This document shows positions 22,942 through 32,037 of a stretch of DNA of 51,002 bases, one piece after another (the first letter of the stretch is position 1; every line of letters starts with the position of its first letter). A model generated the notes under the pieces. It worked only from the letters and a program-made list of their open reading frames with translations. It was not told the origin of the DNA and did no database searches. Both the position numbers and the translations under genes were made by a program. This stretch comes from JBDSLU01 sp039916225 (GTDB lineage Bacteria > Acidobacteriota > Vicinamibacteria > Vicinamibacterales > Vicinamibacteraceae): contig JBDSLU010000468.1 in the NCBI GenBank assembly GCA_039916225.1, positions 1-51,002 on the forward strand. The letters are read 5' to 3'.

Positions 22942-25900
22942 CTAGCCGATGACCGGCGCCGGCTGCGCCAGCGCCAGCGCGCCGGCGGTCACGTAGTCGA
23001 TCTTCCCGGTGCCCAGGATCGGGACCTGCGCGACCTTGATGATGGTCCGCGGCACGAACATCTCCGGCACTCCAGCCTCGCGCGCCGCGGCCAGCAGCGC
23101 CGCCCGGGCCGCCTCCTTCTGGCTCGTCACCAGCACCACCTGCTCGCCGCGCTTGTCGTCCGGGATGGCGACGACGGCATGCGACGCCTCCGGCCACACC
23201 GTGTTGACGAACTCCTCGACGGCGCCGAGCGGCACCATCTCGCCGGCAACCTTGGCGAAGCGCTTGGCCCGGCCCTTGATGGTGACGAAGCCATCAGAGT
23301 CCACGGCGACGATGTCGCCGGTGTCGTACCAGCCGTCGTCCGGCGGTTGCAGCACGCCGGGCCGGTCGGCCTTCAGGTAGCCGAGCATGACGTTCGGCCC
23401 GCGGACGACGAGGCGCCCTCCTTCGGCGATGCCCGGCACCGCGTCGAGCCGGGACTCGATGCCGGGCAGCAGCCGGCCGACGGTGGCGGCGCGGAAGTGC
23501 ATCGGCGTGTTCACCGCGATCGCCGGCGACGTCTCCGTCGCGCCGTACCCTTCCAGGATGCGGATGCCGAACTTCTCGAACCACGTCTTGCGGGTCTCCG
23601 CCTTGACCCGCTCGGCCCCGGCGAAGACGTAGCGGCAGGCGTAGAAGTCGTAGTTGTCGGCGACGCGCGCGTAGCCGGCCAGGAACGTGTCGGTCCCGAA
23701 CAGGATGGTGGCGTTCAGGCCGTAGGCGAGCTCCGGCACGGTGCGGTAGTGCAGCGGCGACGGATAGAGGAACGTCCGCACGCCGGAGAGCAACGGCAGC
23801 AGCAGGCCGCCGGTCAGGCCGAAGCTGTGGAACACCGGCAGGGCGTTCAGGACGATGTCGCGCGGCGTGATGTCGACGACAGACGCCAGCTGGTGGCGGT
23901 TCGCCAGCAGGTTGCGGTGGCTGAGGACGACGCCCTTCGGCGTGCCCTCCGATCCCGAGGTGAACAGCACGACGGCGGGCTCGTTGGCGCGGGCCGCGTC
24001 GGCCGGTTGCGGCTGCAGGCGCCTGGCCCGGAACAGCGCCGACAGGCGCGTGAAGGTGCCGATCTCCTGCTTCACGTCCTCCAGGTAGACGATGGTCGCC
24101 TTGGCCGACAGGGCCGTGACCAGACCTTCGAGCTTGGCCTTCTCGACGAACGTACGCGCCGTGACGATCACCTTGATCTCGGCGGCGGTGCACGCGGCCG
24201 TGGCCGATGCCACACCGGTCGAGAAGTTGAGCATGGCCGGCACGCGGCGGTGGAAGAGCAGTCCGAACAGCGTCACCACCGAGGCGCGTGACGTCGGCAG
24301 CAGCACGCCGACGCGCTCGCCGGGCTGGGTGCGAGCGGCCAGACGTCCGCCCAGGGCGAGGCAGCCGGCGATCAGCCGGTCGTAGGACAGCGGCGCGAAC
24401 TCGAGGTCGTCGACGATGGGATGGCTGCCGCCATGCACGCGCCGGGCCTCGAGCAGCGCGTCCGGCAGCGTGCCGTCGATCGGCGCGGTGGCGAACAGCG
24501 AGCGCACCATCGAGTCGGCGAGGGCACGTCGCAGCGCGATACGGCGCTTCCGGCCGACCACGCCTTCGGGCGCGGCGAGGCGTTCCGCCGGCAGGATGCG
24601 GATCCGGATCTTGGGAAACCAGCGCTGGCGGACCTTGCCCCCCAGGCGGGAGAAGGGCGAGTACTCGGCCCCCTCGATGCGCACCGGCACCAGCTTGGCG
24701 CCGGTCCGTTCGGCGATCACCGCCGGGCCTTCGTAGACCTTCATCAGGGCGCCGGTGGTCGTGATCCGCCCTTCCGGGAAGATGACGCAGGCCGACCCGG
24801 CTTCGACGGCCCGGATCATCGACCGGATCGACAGCGGGTTGGTCGGATCGACCGGCAGCGCGTTGACGAGCAGCGTCAACGGCCGCACCCACCACTTCCT
24901 GGCGATCTGGGTGTCGATGGCGAAGATGGGGTCGCCGGGCAGGAAGGCGCCGAGCAGGATGCCGTCCAGGAACGACGTGTGGTTGGCGGCGATCACGGCG
25001 TGCGGCAGCGCGGCCTGGGCGTGCTCGAGGCCGACGACCTCGACGCGGTAGAGGAGGCGCAAGACCACGCGGACCAACCGCTGCAGCAGCACGCGACGCA
25101 GGATCCAGGTGGAGATCAGGCCGACGACGAACGTGGCCAGGCCGCAGATGGCGAAGATCTGGTGCACTGCCAGGCCGTTGCCGATGAGCGCGCCGACGAT
25201 GCCGGTGCCGGCGACCATCGCGATGGCGTTGATGATGTTGTTGCCGGCGATCACGCGCGAGCGGTGCGACGGTTCGCTGACGTGCTGGAGCACCGCGTAG
25301 AGCGGCACGGTGAAAAGGCCGCCGCCGGCGGCGATGCCGACGAGGTCGCCCAGCAGCCGCCAGTTGCCCGGCGCCGACACGAACGCACTGACGCCGGTGA
25401 GCGTGTCCGCGGCCGGCCGTCCGCTGCTGGCGAAGTAGAGATCGATCGCCGCGGCGCCCATGATCAGGGCCGCGACCGGCACATGGCGACCACTGACTTC
25501 GCCGTGCAGCAGCCGTTCGGCGCCAATCGATCCGAGGCCGACGCCGAGCGCGAACAGCGCCAGCATCAGCGTCACGACGTGCCCGTCGGCGTAGAGGACG
25601 TTCTTGGCGAAGTCGGGCAGCAGCGCGATGATCGTCGCGCCGAACGTCCAGAACCAGGAGATCGCCAGCACCGGCAGCAGCAGATCCCGGCGGCGGACGA
25701 TGTGCATCACGACCGCGACCGAGTCGGCGAACAGCCGCGGCTTCGGTCGATCGGCGCCCGCCGCGGGCGGCGCCGGCGGGATCAGGCGGGCCGTGAACGT
25801 GCCGGCCACCGCGCCCACGACGCCGATGACGCCGACGATGGCGGGCCCGCCAGCCATCAGCACCACGCTGCCGCCGATGATCGTGCCGAGCAGGATCGAC

Positions 25901-26400
25901 AGGAAGGTGCCCGCTTCGATCAGGGCGTTGCCGGCGACCAGTTCTTCGTCCCGGAGGTGCTGCGGCAGCAGCGCGTATTTGATCGGACCGAAGACCGTCG
26001 AGTGCGTGCCCAACGCGAAGACCGCTGCCAGGAGCAGCGGCACGCTGGCCAGCCACAGGCCCAGGCCACCCAGCGCCATGATGCCGATTTCGACGACTTT
26101 GACCCAGCGGGCGATCACCGCCTTGTCGACGCGGTCGGCGAGGGTGCCGGACACGCCCGAGAACAGGAAGAACGGGGCGATGAACAATGCCTGCGCCAGC
26201 AGCACCAGCGTGGCGGCGGCGAGCCGGCGCCCGGCGACGTCGACGCCGGCATCGGCGCCAGTGCCCGTCACGAGGACGAAGATGACGTAGATGCCGAGCG
26301 CGTTCTTCAGCAGGTTGTCGTTGAAGGCCCCCAGGAACTGGGTGACGAACAGCGGCGCGAAGCGGCGCGAGGTGAGCAGCGATCCGATGGACGAGGACAT
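22942..26400 (-). CDS. Triple-domain LplT-PlsC-acyl-ACP/CoA synthetase fusion (Aas-like lysophospholipid uptake and reacylation)
   Basis: 1152 residues. About 1-430 is a major-facilitator lysophospholipid flippase (LplT-like; 'FVTQFLGAFNDNLLKNALGIYV'). About 440-620 is a PlsC acyltransferase with the HX4D motif at His474-Asp479 ('NHTSFLD') and 'FPEGR' at 541-545. About 650-1150 is an AMP-forming acyl synthetase: the P-loop-like 'FTSGSEGTPKGVVLSH' (T814-G823), 'EGYGATETSP' and 'YDTGDIVAVDSDGFVTIKGRAKRFAKVAGEMV'. In E. coli, LplT and Aas are two proteins that import 2-acyl-lysophospholipids and re-acylate them; here they are one chain. The TetR gene lies 31 bp upstream on the same strand and probably controls it. 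It is the longest gene in the window and shows no disruption. Confidence 0.95.
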   Translation of the reverse strand: MSSSIGSLLTSRRFAPLFVTQFLGAFNDNLLKNALGIYVIFVLVTGTGADAGVDVAGRRLAAATLVLLAQALFIAPFFLFSGVSGTLADRVDKAVIARWVKVVEIGIMALGGLGLWLASVPLLLAAVFALGTHSTVFGPIKYALLPQHLRDEELVAGNALIEAGTFLSILLGTIIGGSVVLMAGGPAIVGVIGVVGAVAGTFTARLIPPAPPAAGADRPKPRLFADSVAVVMHIVRRRDLLLPVLAISWFWTFGATIIALLPDFAKNVLYADGHVVTLMLALFALGVGLGSIGAERLLHGEVSGRHVPVAALIMGAAAIDLYFASSGRPAADTLTGVSAFVSAPGNWRLLGDLVGIAAGGGLFTVPLYAVLQHVSEPSHRSRVIAGNNIINAIAMVAGTGIVGALIGNGLAVHQIFAICGLATFVVGLISTWILRRVLLQRLVRVVLRLLYRVEVVGLEHAQAALPHAVIAANHTSFLDGILLGAFLPGDPIFAIDTQIARKWWVRPLTLLVNALPVDPTNPLSIRSMIRAVEAGSACVIFPEGRITTTGALMKVYEGPAVIAERTGAKLVPVRIEGAEYSPFSRLGGKVRQRWFPKIRIRILPAERLAAPEGVVGRKRRIALRRALADSMVRSLFATAPIDGTLPDALLEARRVHGGSHPIVDDLEFAPLSYDRLIAGCLALGGRLAARTQPGERVGVLLPTSRASVVTLFGLLFHRRVPAMLNFSTGVASATAACTAAEIKVIVTARTFVEKAKLEGLVTALSAKATIVYLEDVKQEIGTFTRLSALFRARRLQPQPADAARANEPAVVLFTSGSEGTPKGVVLSHRNLLANRHQLASVVDITPRDIVLNALPVFHSFGLTGGLLLPLLSGVRTFLYPSPLHYRTVPELAYGLNATILFGTDTFLAGYARVADNYDFYACRYVFAGAERVKAETRKTWFEKFGIRILEGYGATETSPAIAVNTPMHFRAATVGRLLPGIESRLDAVPGIAEGGRLVVRGPNVMLGYLKADRPGVLQPPDDGWYDTGDIVAVDSDGFVTIKGRAKRFAKVAGEMVPLGAVEEFVNTVWPEASHAVVAIPDDKRGEQVVLVTSQKEAARAALLAAAREAGVPEMFVPRTIIKVAQVPILGTGKIDYVTAGALALAQPAPVIG

Positions 26401-26431
26401 GTCGGGCGTCTCCGTGCGTGACGAAATGCGC

Positions 26432-27007
26432 TTACACCGTGGCGACGACGTTCCACGCCGCCGTGACCAGCCGATCGGCGATGGGGCCGAGGGTGGCCGG
26501 CAGCCGGCCGTAGGCCGAGAAGGTCACCGGCTGGAGGACGACGCCGAGCACCAGCGCCGTGGCCAGGTCGGCATCCTGGTCGGGAAGGTCACCGGCGCGC
26601 ATGCCGGCGACGATGACGTCGCGGACGGCGTCGACGGGCGTCGGGGTGCCGGGACCGAGCTTGGCCAGTTGGCCGTGCTGGGTGAAGAGCAGGAAGCGGA
26701 ACAGCGTCGGGTCGGCGTCGTGCGCCTTGCAGCAGCCGCGGATGATCGCGGCGATCTTGCCCCGCGTCGTCCTGGCCTCGGCGGCCAGTCGACGGATATC
26801 GTCGGCCAGGGCGACGTAGTGCTTCTCGAAGACCTGCCAGACGAGGTCGTCCTTGCTGGCGAAGTGGCGGTACAGCGCGCCCTCGGAGAGATCGACGCGC
26901 CCGGCGATGTCACGCACGGTGGTGCCGTCGACGCTCTTCTCCACGAAGAGGTGGATGGCGGCGGACTCGATACGGTCCCGGGTGTCGACGAAGCGATGAC
27001 GTGGCAT
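26432..27007 (-). CDS. TetR/AcrR-family transcriptional regulator
   Basis: 191 residues from the ATG at 27007, chosen for the AGAGGGAG just upstream. The DNA-binding helix-turn-helix is at about 20-55 ('TTVRDIAGRVDLSEGALYRHFASKDDLVW'). The ligand domain follows ('HGQLAKLGPGTPTPVDAVRDVIVAGMRAGDLP'). The operator-like palindrome at 27078-27099, upstream of its start, fits autoregulation. With the acyltransferase fusion downstream in the same direction, the ligand is probably a fatty acid or acyl-CoA (inference from context). Confidence 0.92.
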   Translation of the reverse strand: MPRHRFVDTRDRIESAAIHLFVEKSVDGTTVRDIAGRVDLSEGALYRHFASKDDLVWQVFEKHYVALADDIRRLAAEARTTRGKIAAIIRGCCKAHDADPTLFRFLLFTQHGQLAKLGPGTPTPVDAVRDVIVAGMRAGDLPDQDADLATALVLGVVLQPVTFSAYGRLPATLGPIADRLVTAAWNVVATV

Positions 27008-27077
27008 GGCTCCCTCTTTCAGTCGGCTCAACTCAGCTGTGCGCGTATCGGGCGCCTGGCAGTTGGTGGAACCTTTT

Positions 27078-27099
27078 AGTGAGTGAACACTTGCTCACT
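27078..27099. promoter_or_regulatory. TetR-type operator palindrome
   Basis: AGTGAG and CTCACT end a 22-bp imperfect palindrome whose centre is GAACACTTG, in the 185-bp divergent space between the tetR gene and the mannonate dehydratase-like gene. It is AT-richer than its surroundings and matches the size and T-G-A-x-x-G/C-A style of operators bound by fatty-acid-type TetR regulators. It could control both directions. Confidence 0.65.
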
Positions 27100-27191
27100 T
27101 ACGACTGAGGCAGTATGCGCCCGCCCTTTGCACGCTGTCAAGCCAGGGGCGAGGTAGCATCCCCAGCATCCGTGCCATCCAAGGAGCTCTC

Positions 27192-28307
27192 GTGAAAAGA
27201 CGCGCGATTCTTCGTTCGCTGCCGGCGGCCCTCGCCGTGCCGGCGCTGTCGTCGGCCGCAGGCGGTCCCCCGGCCGCGTCGAGACCGCCGGTCGCGGCCA
27301 AGCCGGTCCGGCTGGTCCTGGGCTGCCAGCGCGGCCCGACCGACGACAAGATGCTGGCGTTCTTCAAGCGGCACGGCGTCGAGCACATCAGCGGGGCGCC
27401 GGAGGGCGGGGAAGAGGCCGAAGGCCCGTGGTCGCCGGACGCCCTGCCGCGTCTCAAGGAGCGCTGCGAGAAGCAGGGTGTCGCGCTCGACATGATCCAG
27501 TTCCCGTTCATGTCGTCCTCGCACGTCGACCGTGCCAAGCGCCGCGCCATCATGCTGGGGCAGGAGCCGGAGCGGCAGCAGGAGCTCGACGAAGCGGCCG
27601 CGATCATCCGCCAATGCGCGACCCTCGGCATTCCGGCGATCAAGTACAACCTGTCCGTCCTCGGCGTGCTGCGGACGCCGGCGACCACCGGCCGCGGCGG
27701 CACGCGGCTGAGCACGTGGCGCCTGGACGAGGTCGCCGATCCGAAAGCGCCGACGCGCGCCGGGGCCATCTCCGCCGACGTCGCCTGGGAGCGGATCACG
27801 TACTTCCTGACGCGGATCGTCCCGATCGCGACCGAGCACAAGATCCGTCTGGCCTGCCACCCGCACGATCCAGGGCTGCCGCCCGGCGGTCTGCACGGCG
27901 TCGATCGGGTGCTGGGCACCATCGAGGGCTTGAAGCGCTTCGTCCAGATCGCGCCCAGCCCGTACCACGGCTTCAACCTCTGCCTGGGCACGGTCGCCGA
28001 GATGCTCCAGGATCCGAAGCGCGAGATCCACGACGTGATCCGCTGGTTCGGGACGCGCGGGAAGATCTTCAACATCCACTTCCGCAACATCCGCGGCAAG
28101 CGCGATCGGTTCCAGGAAACCTTCCCGGACGAGGGCGACATGGACATGGCCGCCGTACTGCGCACGCTGCACGCGGTCGGCTACCAATACATGGTCATGC
28201 CCGACCACATGCCGACTCACCCCGACGACCCGGGCGGCTACCAGGCATTCGCCTACGGGTACGGCTACATCAAGGCGCTCATCCAGGCCATCGGCACCGA
28301 GACGTAG
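27192..28307 (+). CDS. Tat-exported mannonate dehydratase-like (UxuA-type) TIM-barrel protein
   Basis: 371 residues from a GTG at 27192 with AAGGAG at 27181-27186. UxuA removes water from D-mannonate to give 2-keto-3-deoxygluconate in hexuronate breakdown. Matching stretches: 'IRLACHPHDPGLPPGG', 'SPYHGFNLCLGTVAEM', 'GKIFNIHFRNIRGKRDRFQETFPDEGDMDM' and 'MVMPDHMPTHPDDPGGY', with the metal-ligand His/Cys/His/Asp pattern. The N-terminus 'KRRAILRSLPAALAVPALSSAAGG' is a twin-arginine-like signal, unexpected for a cytosolic sugar enzyme; family members in Acidobacteriota and Planctomycetes often carry this, and their substrate may be different. No other hexuronate genes are nearby. Confidence 0.82.
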   Translation: MKRRAILRSLPAALAVPALSSAAGGPPAASRPPVAAKPVRLVLGCQRGPTDDKMLAFFKRHGVEHISGAPEGGEEAEGPWSPDALPRLKERCEKQGVALDMIQFPFMSSSHVDRAKRRAIMLGQEPERQQELDEAAAIIRQCATLGIPAIKYNLSVLGVLRTPATTGRGGTRLSTWRLDEVADPKAPTRAGAISADVAWERITYFLTRIVPIATEHKIRLACHPHDPGLPPGGLHGVDRVLGTIEGLKRFVQIAPSPYHGFNLCLGTVAEMLQDPKREIHDVIRWFGTRGKIFNIHFRNIRGKRDRFQETFPDEGDMDMAAVLRTLHAVGYQYMVMPDHMPTHPDDPGGYQAFAYGYGYIKALIQAIGTET

Positions 28308-28360
28308 CGCCGCCTCGACGCCAGCCCGGCGGCACGTTTCGCGTCGTTGACGCTCGCCTT

Positions 28361-28410
28361 GACGGTCTAGGGGAACCGCGGCATGCTCTAGACCGTCTAG
28401 GGGAGCATGC
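28361..28410 (+). promoter_or_regulatory. Nested palindrome and direct repeat covering the start of the downstream gene
   Basis: Arms GCATGCT (28381-28387) and AGCATGC (28404-28410) enclose CTAGAC and GTCTAG around a single C (28388-28400), with a GGG bulge. The ATG of the next gene (28407) lies in the right arm. A second copy of GGTCTAGGGGA-type sequence is at 28364-28374, 30 bases before the one at 28394-28404. It could be a regulator operator (the TAGAC-C-GTCTA core is TetR/NemR-like in style) or an mRNA hairpin that hides the start codon. Confidence 0.6.
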
Positions 28411-29075
28411 AGACACGGTTTCATCACGCGGTGGCGCGCGGGTTCGTCCTCGTCGCCGTCCTCGTCGCCGTCCTGGTCTCGGGGACGGCCGCGTCGGCCC
28501 AGATGGCCGCGCCGCCCCGCATCCACAACCGGACGCTGTCCACCGTGACCGACGGCGGACGGCAGGTCTTCCGGCTCGACGCCCGGGACGGCGACGGCGT
28601 GGCATGGTGGCCGGACGTCGCCTTCGCGACCGGCACGATCGCCCTCGACATCCGCGGCCGCAACGTGTCGCAGTCGAGTTTCGTCGGGATCGCGTTCCAC
28701 GGCGTCGACGAGACGACCTACGAAGCGATCTACTTCCGGCCCTTCAATTTCCGGAGCGATGATCCGGCCCGCCGGCAGCGTGCGGTGCAATACGTATCGC
28801 ATCCGGCGCACCCCTGGCAGCGCCTGCGCGAGCAGCATCCCGGCGTCTACGAGAAGCCGGTGACGCCGCCGCCAGATCCCGAGGGCTGGTTCCACGCCAG
28901 CATCGTGGTCGAGGCCGACACCATCAAGGTGTTCGTCGATCCGGCCGCATCGGCGACGCTCGAAGTGAAGCGCCTCACCGATCGAGCCGGGGGATGGGTC
29001 GGCGTCTGGGTGGGGAACACGTCGCCCGGCGACTTCGCCAACGTGACCATCGATGCGTCCAGACAGCCGGAGTGA
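28407..29075 (+). CDS. Secreted LamG/concanavalin-like protein (DUF1080-like)
   Basis: 222 residues. Signal peptide: 'RGFVLVAVLVAVLVSGTAASAQ'. The rest is a jelly-roll sandwich pattern: 'VAFATGTIALDIRGRNVSQSSFVGIAFHGVDETTYEAIYFRPFNF', then 'WFHASIVVEADTIKVFVDPAASATLEVKRL', then 'VGVWVGNTSPGDFANVTI'. This layout is that of the 3-keto-disaccharide hydrolase/DUF1080 and LamG-type carbohydrate-binding sandwiches. The catalytic role is not evident. Its stop is two bases before the PadR ATG, so it is cotranscribed with the PadR/permease pair. The start lies in the hairpin described at 28381-28410. Confidence 0.83.
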   Translation: MQTRFHHAVARGFVLVAVLVAVLVSGTAASAQMAAPPRIHNRTLSTVTDGGRQVFRLDARDGDGVAWWPDVAFATGTIALDIRGRNVSQSSFVGIAFHGVDETTYEAIYFRPFNFRSDDPARRQRAVQYVSHPAHPWQRLREQHPGVYEKPVTPPPDPEGWFHASIVVEADTIKVFVDPAASATLEVKRLTDRAGGWVGVWVGNTSPGDFANVTIDASRQPE

Positions 29076-29077
29076 CC

Positions 29078-29419
29078 ATGGCCAAAGACAAGGCGGATCT
29101 CCTTCAGGGCACGCTCGACCTGCTGGTGCTCAAGGCGCTCCAGCTCGAGCCGCAGCACGGCTTCGGCATCGCCCAGCGCATCCAGCAGCTGTCGTCGGAC
29201 GTGCTGCGCGTCGAACAGGGCTCGCTCTACCCGGCCCTCTATCGCCTCGAGGAGCGCGGCTGGATCGAAGCCGACTGGGGCACCTCGGACAACAACCGGA
29301 AGGCGAAGTTCTACGCGCTGACGCGGACTGGCCGACGCCATCTCGGGGCGGAAGAGGCTTCGTGGGCGCGGCTGTCCGGCGCGGTCAACCAGGTCCTGCT
29401 CGGGGGAGGCCGGTCATGA
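29078..29419 (+). CDS. PadR-family transcriptional regulator (ADOP-linked)
   Basis: 113 residues: the compact winged-helix form typical of Acidobacteriota ('LLQGTLDLLVLKALQLEPQHGFGIAQRIQQLS', 'VEQGSLYPALYRLEERGWIEADWG', 'KFYALTRTGRRHL'). It lies between the secreted LamG protein and the permease, and its stop overlaps the permease ATG (ATGA). It most probably represses this operon. It is 60% or so alike in its core motifs to the second PadR at 40310. Confidence 0.94.
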   Translation: MAKDKADLLQGTLDLLVLKALQLEPQHGFGIAQRIQQLSSDVLRVEQGSLYPALYRLEERGWIEADWGTSDNNRKAKFYALTRTGRRHLGAEEASWARLSGAVNQVLLGGGRS

Positions 29420-32025
29420 GCGCCTGGCGCGGCTGGCTGACGCGGATCCGGCGCGGCGTGCGGCGGGGCGACTTCGACGCGCAGATGGCTGAGGAGATGC
29501 GCGCCCACCTCGAGCTCGAGGCCGAAGCCCGCACGGCCCGCGGCGCGGCGCCCGACGCGGCCCGACGTGAGGCGGCGATCGCGTTCGGTCATGTCGAGTC
29601 GCTGAAGGAATCGGTGCGTGATCGCCGCGCCGGCCAGTGGTTCGCGCAGACGGCGCAGGACGTCCGCTATGCCGTCCGCCTGCTGGTGAAGTGGCCGACC
29701 TTCTCGACGGTCGTGATCGGGACCATCGCCCTCGCCGTCGGCGGCACGGCGACGATCTTCAGCGCCTTCGATGCGGCGCTGTTGCGGCCGCTCCCATATG
29801 CCGCGCCCGATCGCCTGGTCCAGATCGTGGAACTGCTCGACGACGGCTCGCGCAACTCCGTGTCGGCCGGCGCGTTTCTCGACTGGCGTGGCAATGCCAC
29901 GCGCCTCGACAGTGCGGTGTTGATGGGCGGCGTGACCGCCAACCTGCGGCGCGGCCGCGGCGCGGCCGATCGGATCGCCGGCGGCCGCGTGTCACACGAG
30001 CTGCTGCGGGTCTTTGGCCTGTCGCCAATCCTCGGCCGCGGGTTCGGACCGGACGACGACAAGGCGGGCGGCAACAACGACGTCGTGCTGCTGACCGAAT
30101 CGCTGTGGCGGACACGCTTCGGCGCCGATGCCGGGATCGTCGGCACGCCCATCATGCTGGACGAACGGCCGCGCACCGTGATCGGCGTCGTGCCCGACGG
30201 CATCTACGCCGAGCGCGAGGTGCAGTTCTTCGTGCCGGCGGTGCTCGACGCGTCCGATCGTGGGCAGAAGGCTGGCCACTGGGCGGTCGTGTTCGGGCGC
30301 ATGGCGCCGGGGACGACCGTGCCCCAGCTCGACGCCGAGCTGAAGGCGGTCAAGCGTCGCCTGAACCCGGCCTATCCCTCGTACAAGCGTGACTGGGGCG
30401 TCGAGGCGATGGGACTGCAGGCGGAGATGGCGCGCGAGGCGCGGCCGCTCTTGATCGCGCTGGGCGCCGCGGTGACGCTGGTGCTCCTGATCGCCTGCGC
30501 GAACATCGCCAACCTGCTCCTGGCGCGGGCCTGGCTGCGGGAGCGCGAGGTGGCGCTTCGCGCGGCCCTCGGCGCCGGCAGTGGCCGACTCGCTCGGCAA
30601 CTGCTCACGGAGAGCGCTGTGCTGGCCCTGATCGGCGGCGCCTGCGGCCTGGGACTCGCCGCGCTGGCCATCAGCGCGCTGGCCGCCCAGGCAGTCGACT
30701 TCCTGCCGCCGGCGATGCTGCCGACGCTGGACCTGCGCGTCGCCGGGTTCGCCTTGCTCGTATCGCTGCTGACGGGCCTCGCCTTCGGTGCGCTGCCGGC
30801 GTGGCGCGCGCGACGGCCCAATCTGGCCGACGCCATGCGCCGCGATGGGCCGACGGCGACGGCTCGCCGTCCGGGCGGCCAGGCGGCGCTCGTCGTGGGC
30901 CAGGTCGCCTTGACGGTGGTGCTGCTCGTGGCCGCGGGCCTTTTCGGCCGCAGCCTGGTCCGCGCGGTCAACGCCGATCCGGGATTCACGCCGGATCGGG
31001 TGCTGGCGTTCGATCTGTCGCTGCCCGATGCGACCTACCCCAATCCCGAGAGCCGACTGGCCTTCTCCAAGGCGGTGATCGAGCGCCTGCGTGCCATTCC
31101 GGGCGTGCGCGCCGCCGGCACCGCGATGGGGATCCCGTTCGCCGGCGGCGGCTTCGGCGAGTTCCTCAGCTCGGTGGCCCAGCCGCAGCGCGGTGATCTG
31201 GTGCTCGGCCGCGTCGATTACGTGTCGGACGGCTTTTTCGAGGCGCTCGGCGCCCGCCTGCGCGGCGGCCGCTTCCTGATCGCCGACGACAACCGTCGCG
31301 ACGCCCGCCGCGTCGCGGTCGTCAACCAGGCCGTGGTCCGGCAGTTCTTCCGCAACACCGATCCGGTCGGCCGGACGATCTTTTTCAACGGCCCCTACGA
31401 GATCGTCGGCGTCATCGACGACGTCGTCGATCGCCGGCTGGATCTGGCGCACGCGCCGCGTATCTACATGGCCCAGGCTCGCAATCCGTTCACGTTCTCG
31501 ATCGTCGTCAACACCGCCGGTGACCCTCGTCAACTCGCCCCGGCGGTTCGCCAGGCGATTCGGACGGTCGATTCGGGCGTCGCCGCCGTCAACATCCGGA
31601 CGCTCGAACAGGCGCGAGCGAAATCGATGACCGATCGCCGGCTGGCGGTGTGGGTGGTCGTGCTGTTCGCCGGCGCCGCGCTGACGCTGGCGTCACTCGG
31701 CGTCTATGGCGTCATGGCCGATGCGGTGAGCGCGCGGCGTCGCGAACTGTGCCTGAGGATCGCGCTCGGTGCCGGCCGCGGCCACGTCATCCGCTCCGTC
31801 GTCAGTGGCGGTCTCGGGCTGGCGGCGGGTGGGCTCGTGCTGGGCGGACTGGGCGCGGTCGCGGCCAGTCGATTGCTGCAGGATCTCCTCTACGAAGTCC
31901 GGCCATCCGATCCGCTGGTGTTCGCGGGCGCGCTGCTGACCATCGCCGTCGTCGCCGTCCTGGCCAGTTGCGGCCCGGCATTTCGGGCGACGCGGCTGGA
32001 CGCCATCGCCGCGCTTCGTGACTGA
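29416..32025 (+). CDS. ADOP-family ABC permease (acidobacterial duplicated orphan permease)
   Basis: 869 residues. The N-terminal 80 or so residues are the conserved ADOP head ('DFDAQMAEEMRAHLELEAEAR', 'REAAIAFGHVESLKESVRDRR'). Then come two MacB-type periplasmic core plus FtsX permease units: hydrophobic segments near 95-120, 350-380 ('LIALGAAVTLVLLIACANIANLLLARAWLRERE'), 400-430 and 440-465, and again after 680 ('LAVWVVVLFAGAALTLASLGVYGVMADAVSARRRELCLRIALGAG'). It has no ATPase of its own, hence 'orphan'. The family is thought to work with MacB-type ATPases in export or lipid/peptide handling. It is cotranslated with PadR; function unproven. Confidence 0.93.
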   Translation: MSAWRGWLTRIRRGVRRGDFDAQMAEEMRAHLELEAEARTARGAAPDAARREAAIAFGHVESLKESVRDRRAGQWFAQTAQDVRYAVRLLVKWPTFSTVVIGTIALAVGGTATIFSAFDAALLRPLPYAAPDRLVQIVELLDDGSRNSVSAGAFLDWRGNATRLDSAVLMGGVTANLRRGRGAADRIAGGRVSHELLRVFGLSPILGRGFGPDDDKAGGNNDVVLLTESLWRTRFGADAGIVGTPIMLDERPRTVIGVVPDGIYAEREVQFFVPAVLDASDRGQKAGHWAVVFGRMAPGTTVPQLDAELKAVKRRLNPAYPSYKRDWGVEAMGLQAEMAREARPLLIALGAAVTLVLLIACANIANLLLARAWLREREVALRAALGAGSGRLARQLLTESAVLALIGGACGLGLAALAISALAAQAVDFLPPAMLPTLDLRVAGFALLVSLLTGLAFGALPAWRARRPNLADAMRRDGPTATARRPGGQAALVVGQVALTVVLLVAAGLFGRSLVRAVNADPGFTPDRVLAFDLSLPDATYPNPESRLAFSKAVIERLRAIPGVRAAGTAMGIPFAGGGFGEFLSSVAQPQRGDLVLGRVDYVSDGFFEALGARLRGGRFLIADDNRRDARRVAVVNQAVVRQFFRNTDPVGRTIFFNGPYEIVGVIDDVVDRRLDLAHAPRIYMAQARNPFTFSIVVNTAGDPRQLAPAVRQAIRTVDSGVAAVNIRTLEQARAKSMTDRRLAVWVVVLFAGAALTLASLGVYGVMADAVSARRRELCLRIALGAGRGHVIRSVVSGGLGLAAGGLVLGGLGAVAASRLLQDLLYEVRPSDPLVFAGALLTIAVVAVLASCGPAFRATRLDAIAALRD

Positions 32026-32037
32026 TGGCGTGGCGAG

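Noticed and set aside
24421..26421. Long plus-strand open frame inside the LplT-PlsC-ligase gene
   Set aside because: Antisense shadow rich in Arg/Asp/Gln; no motif.
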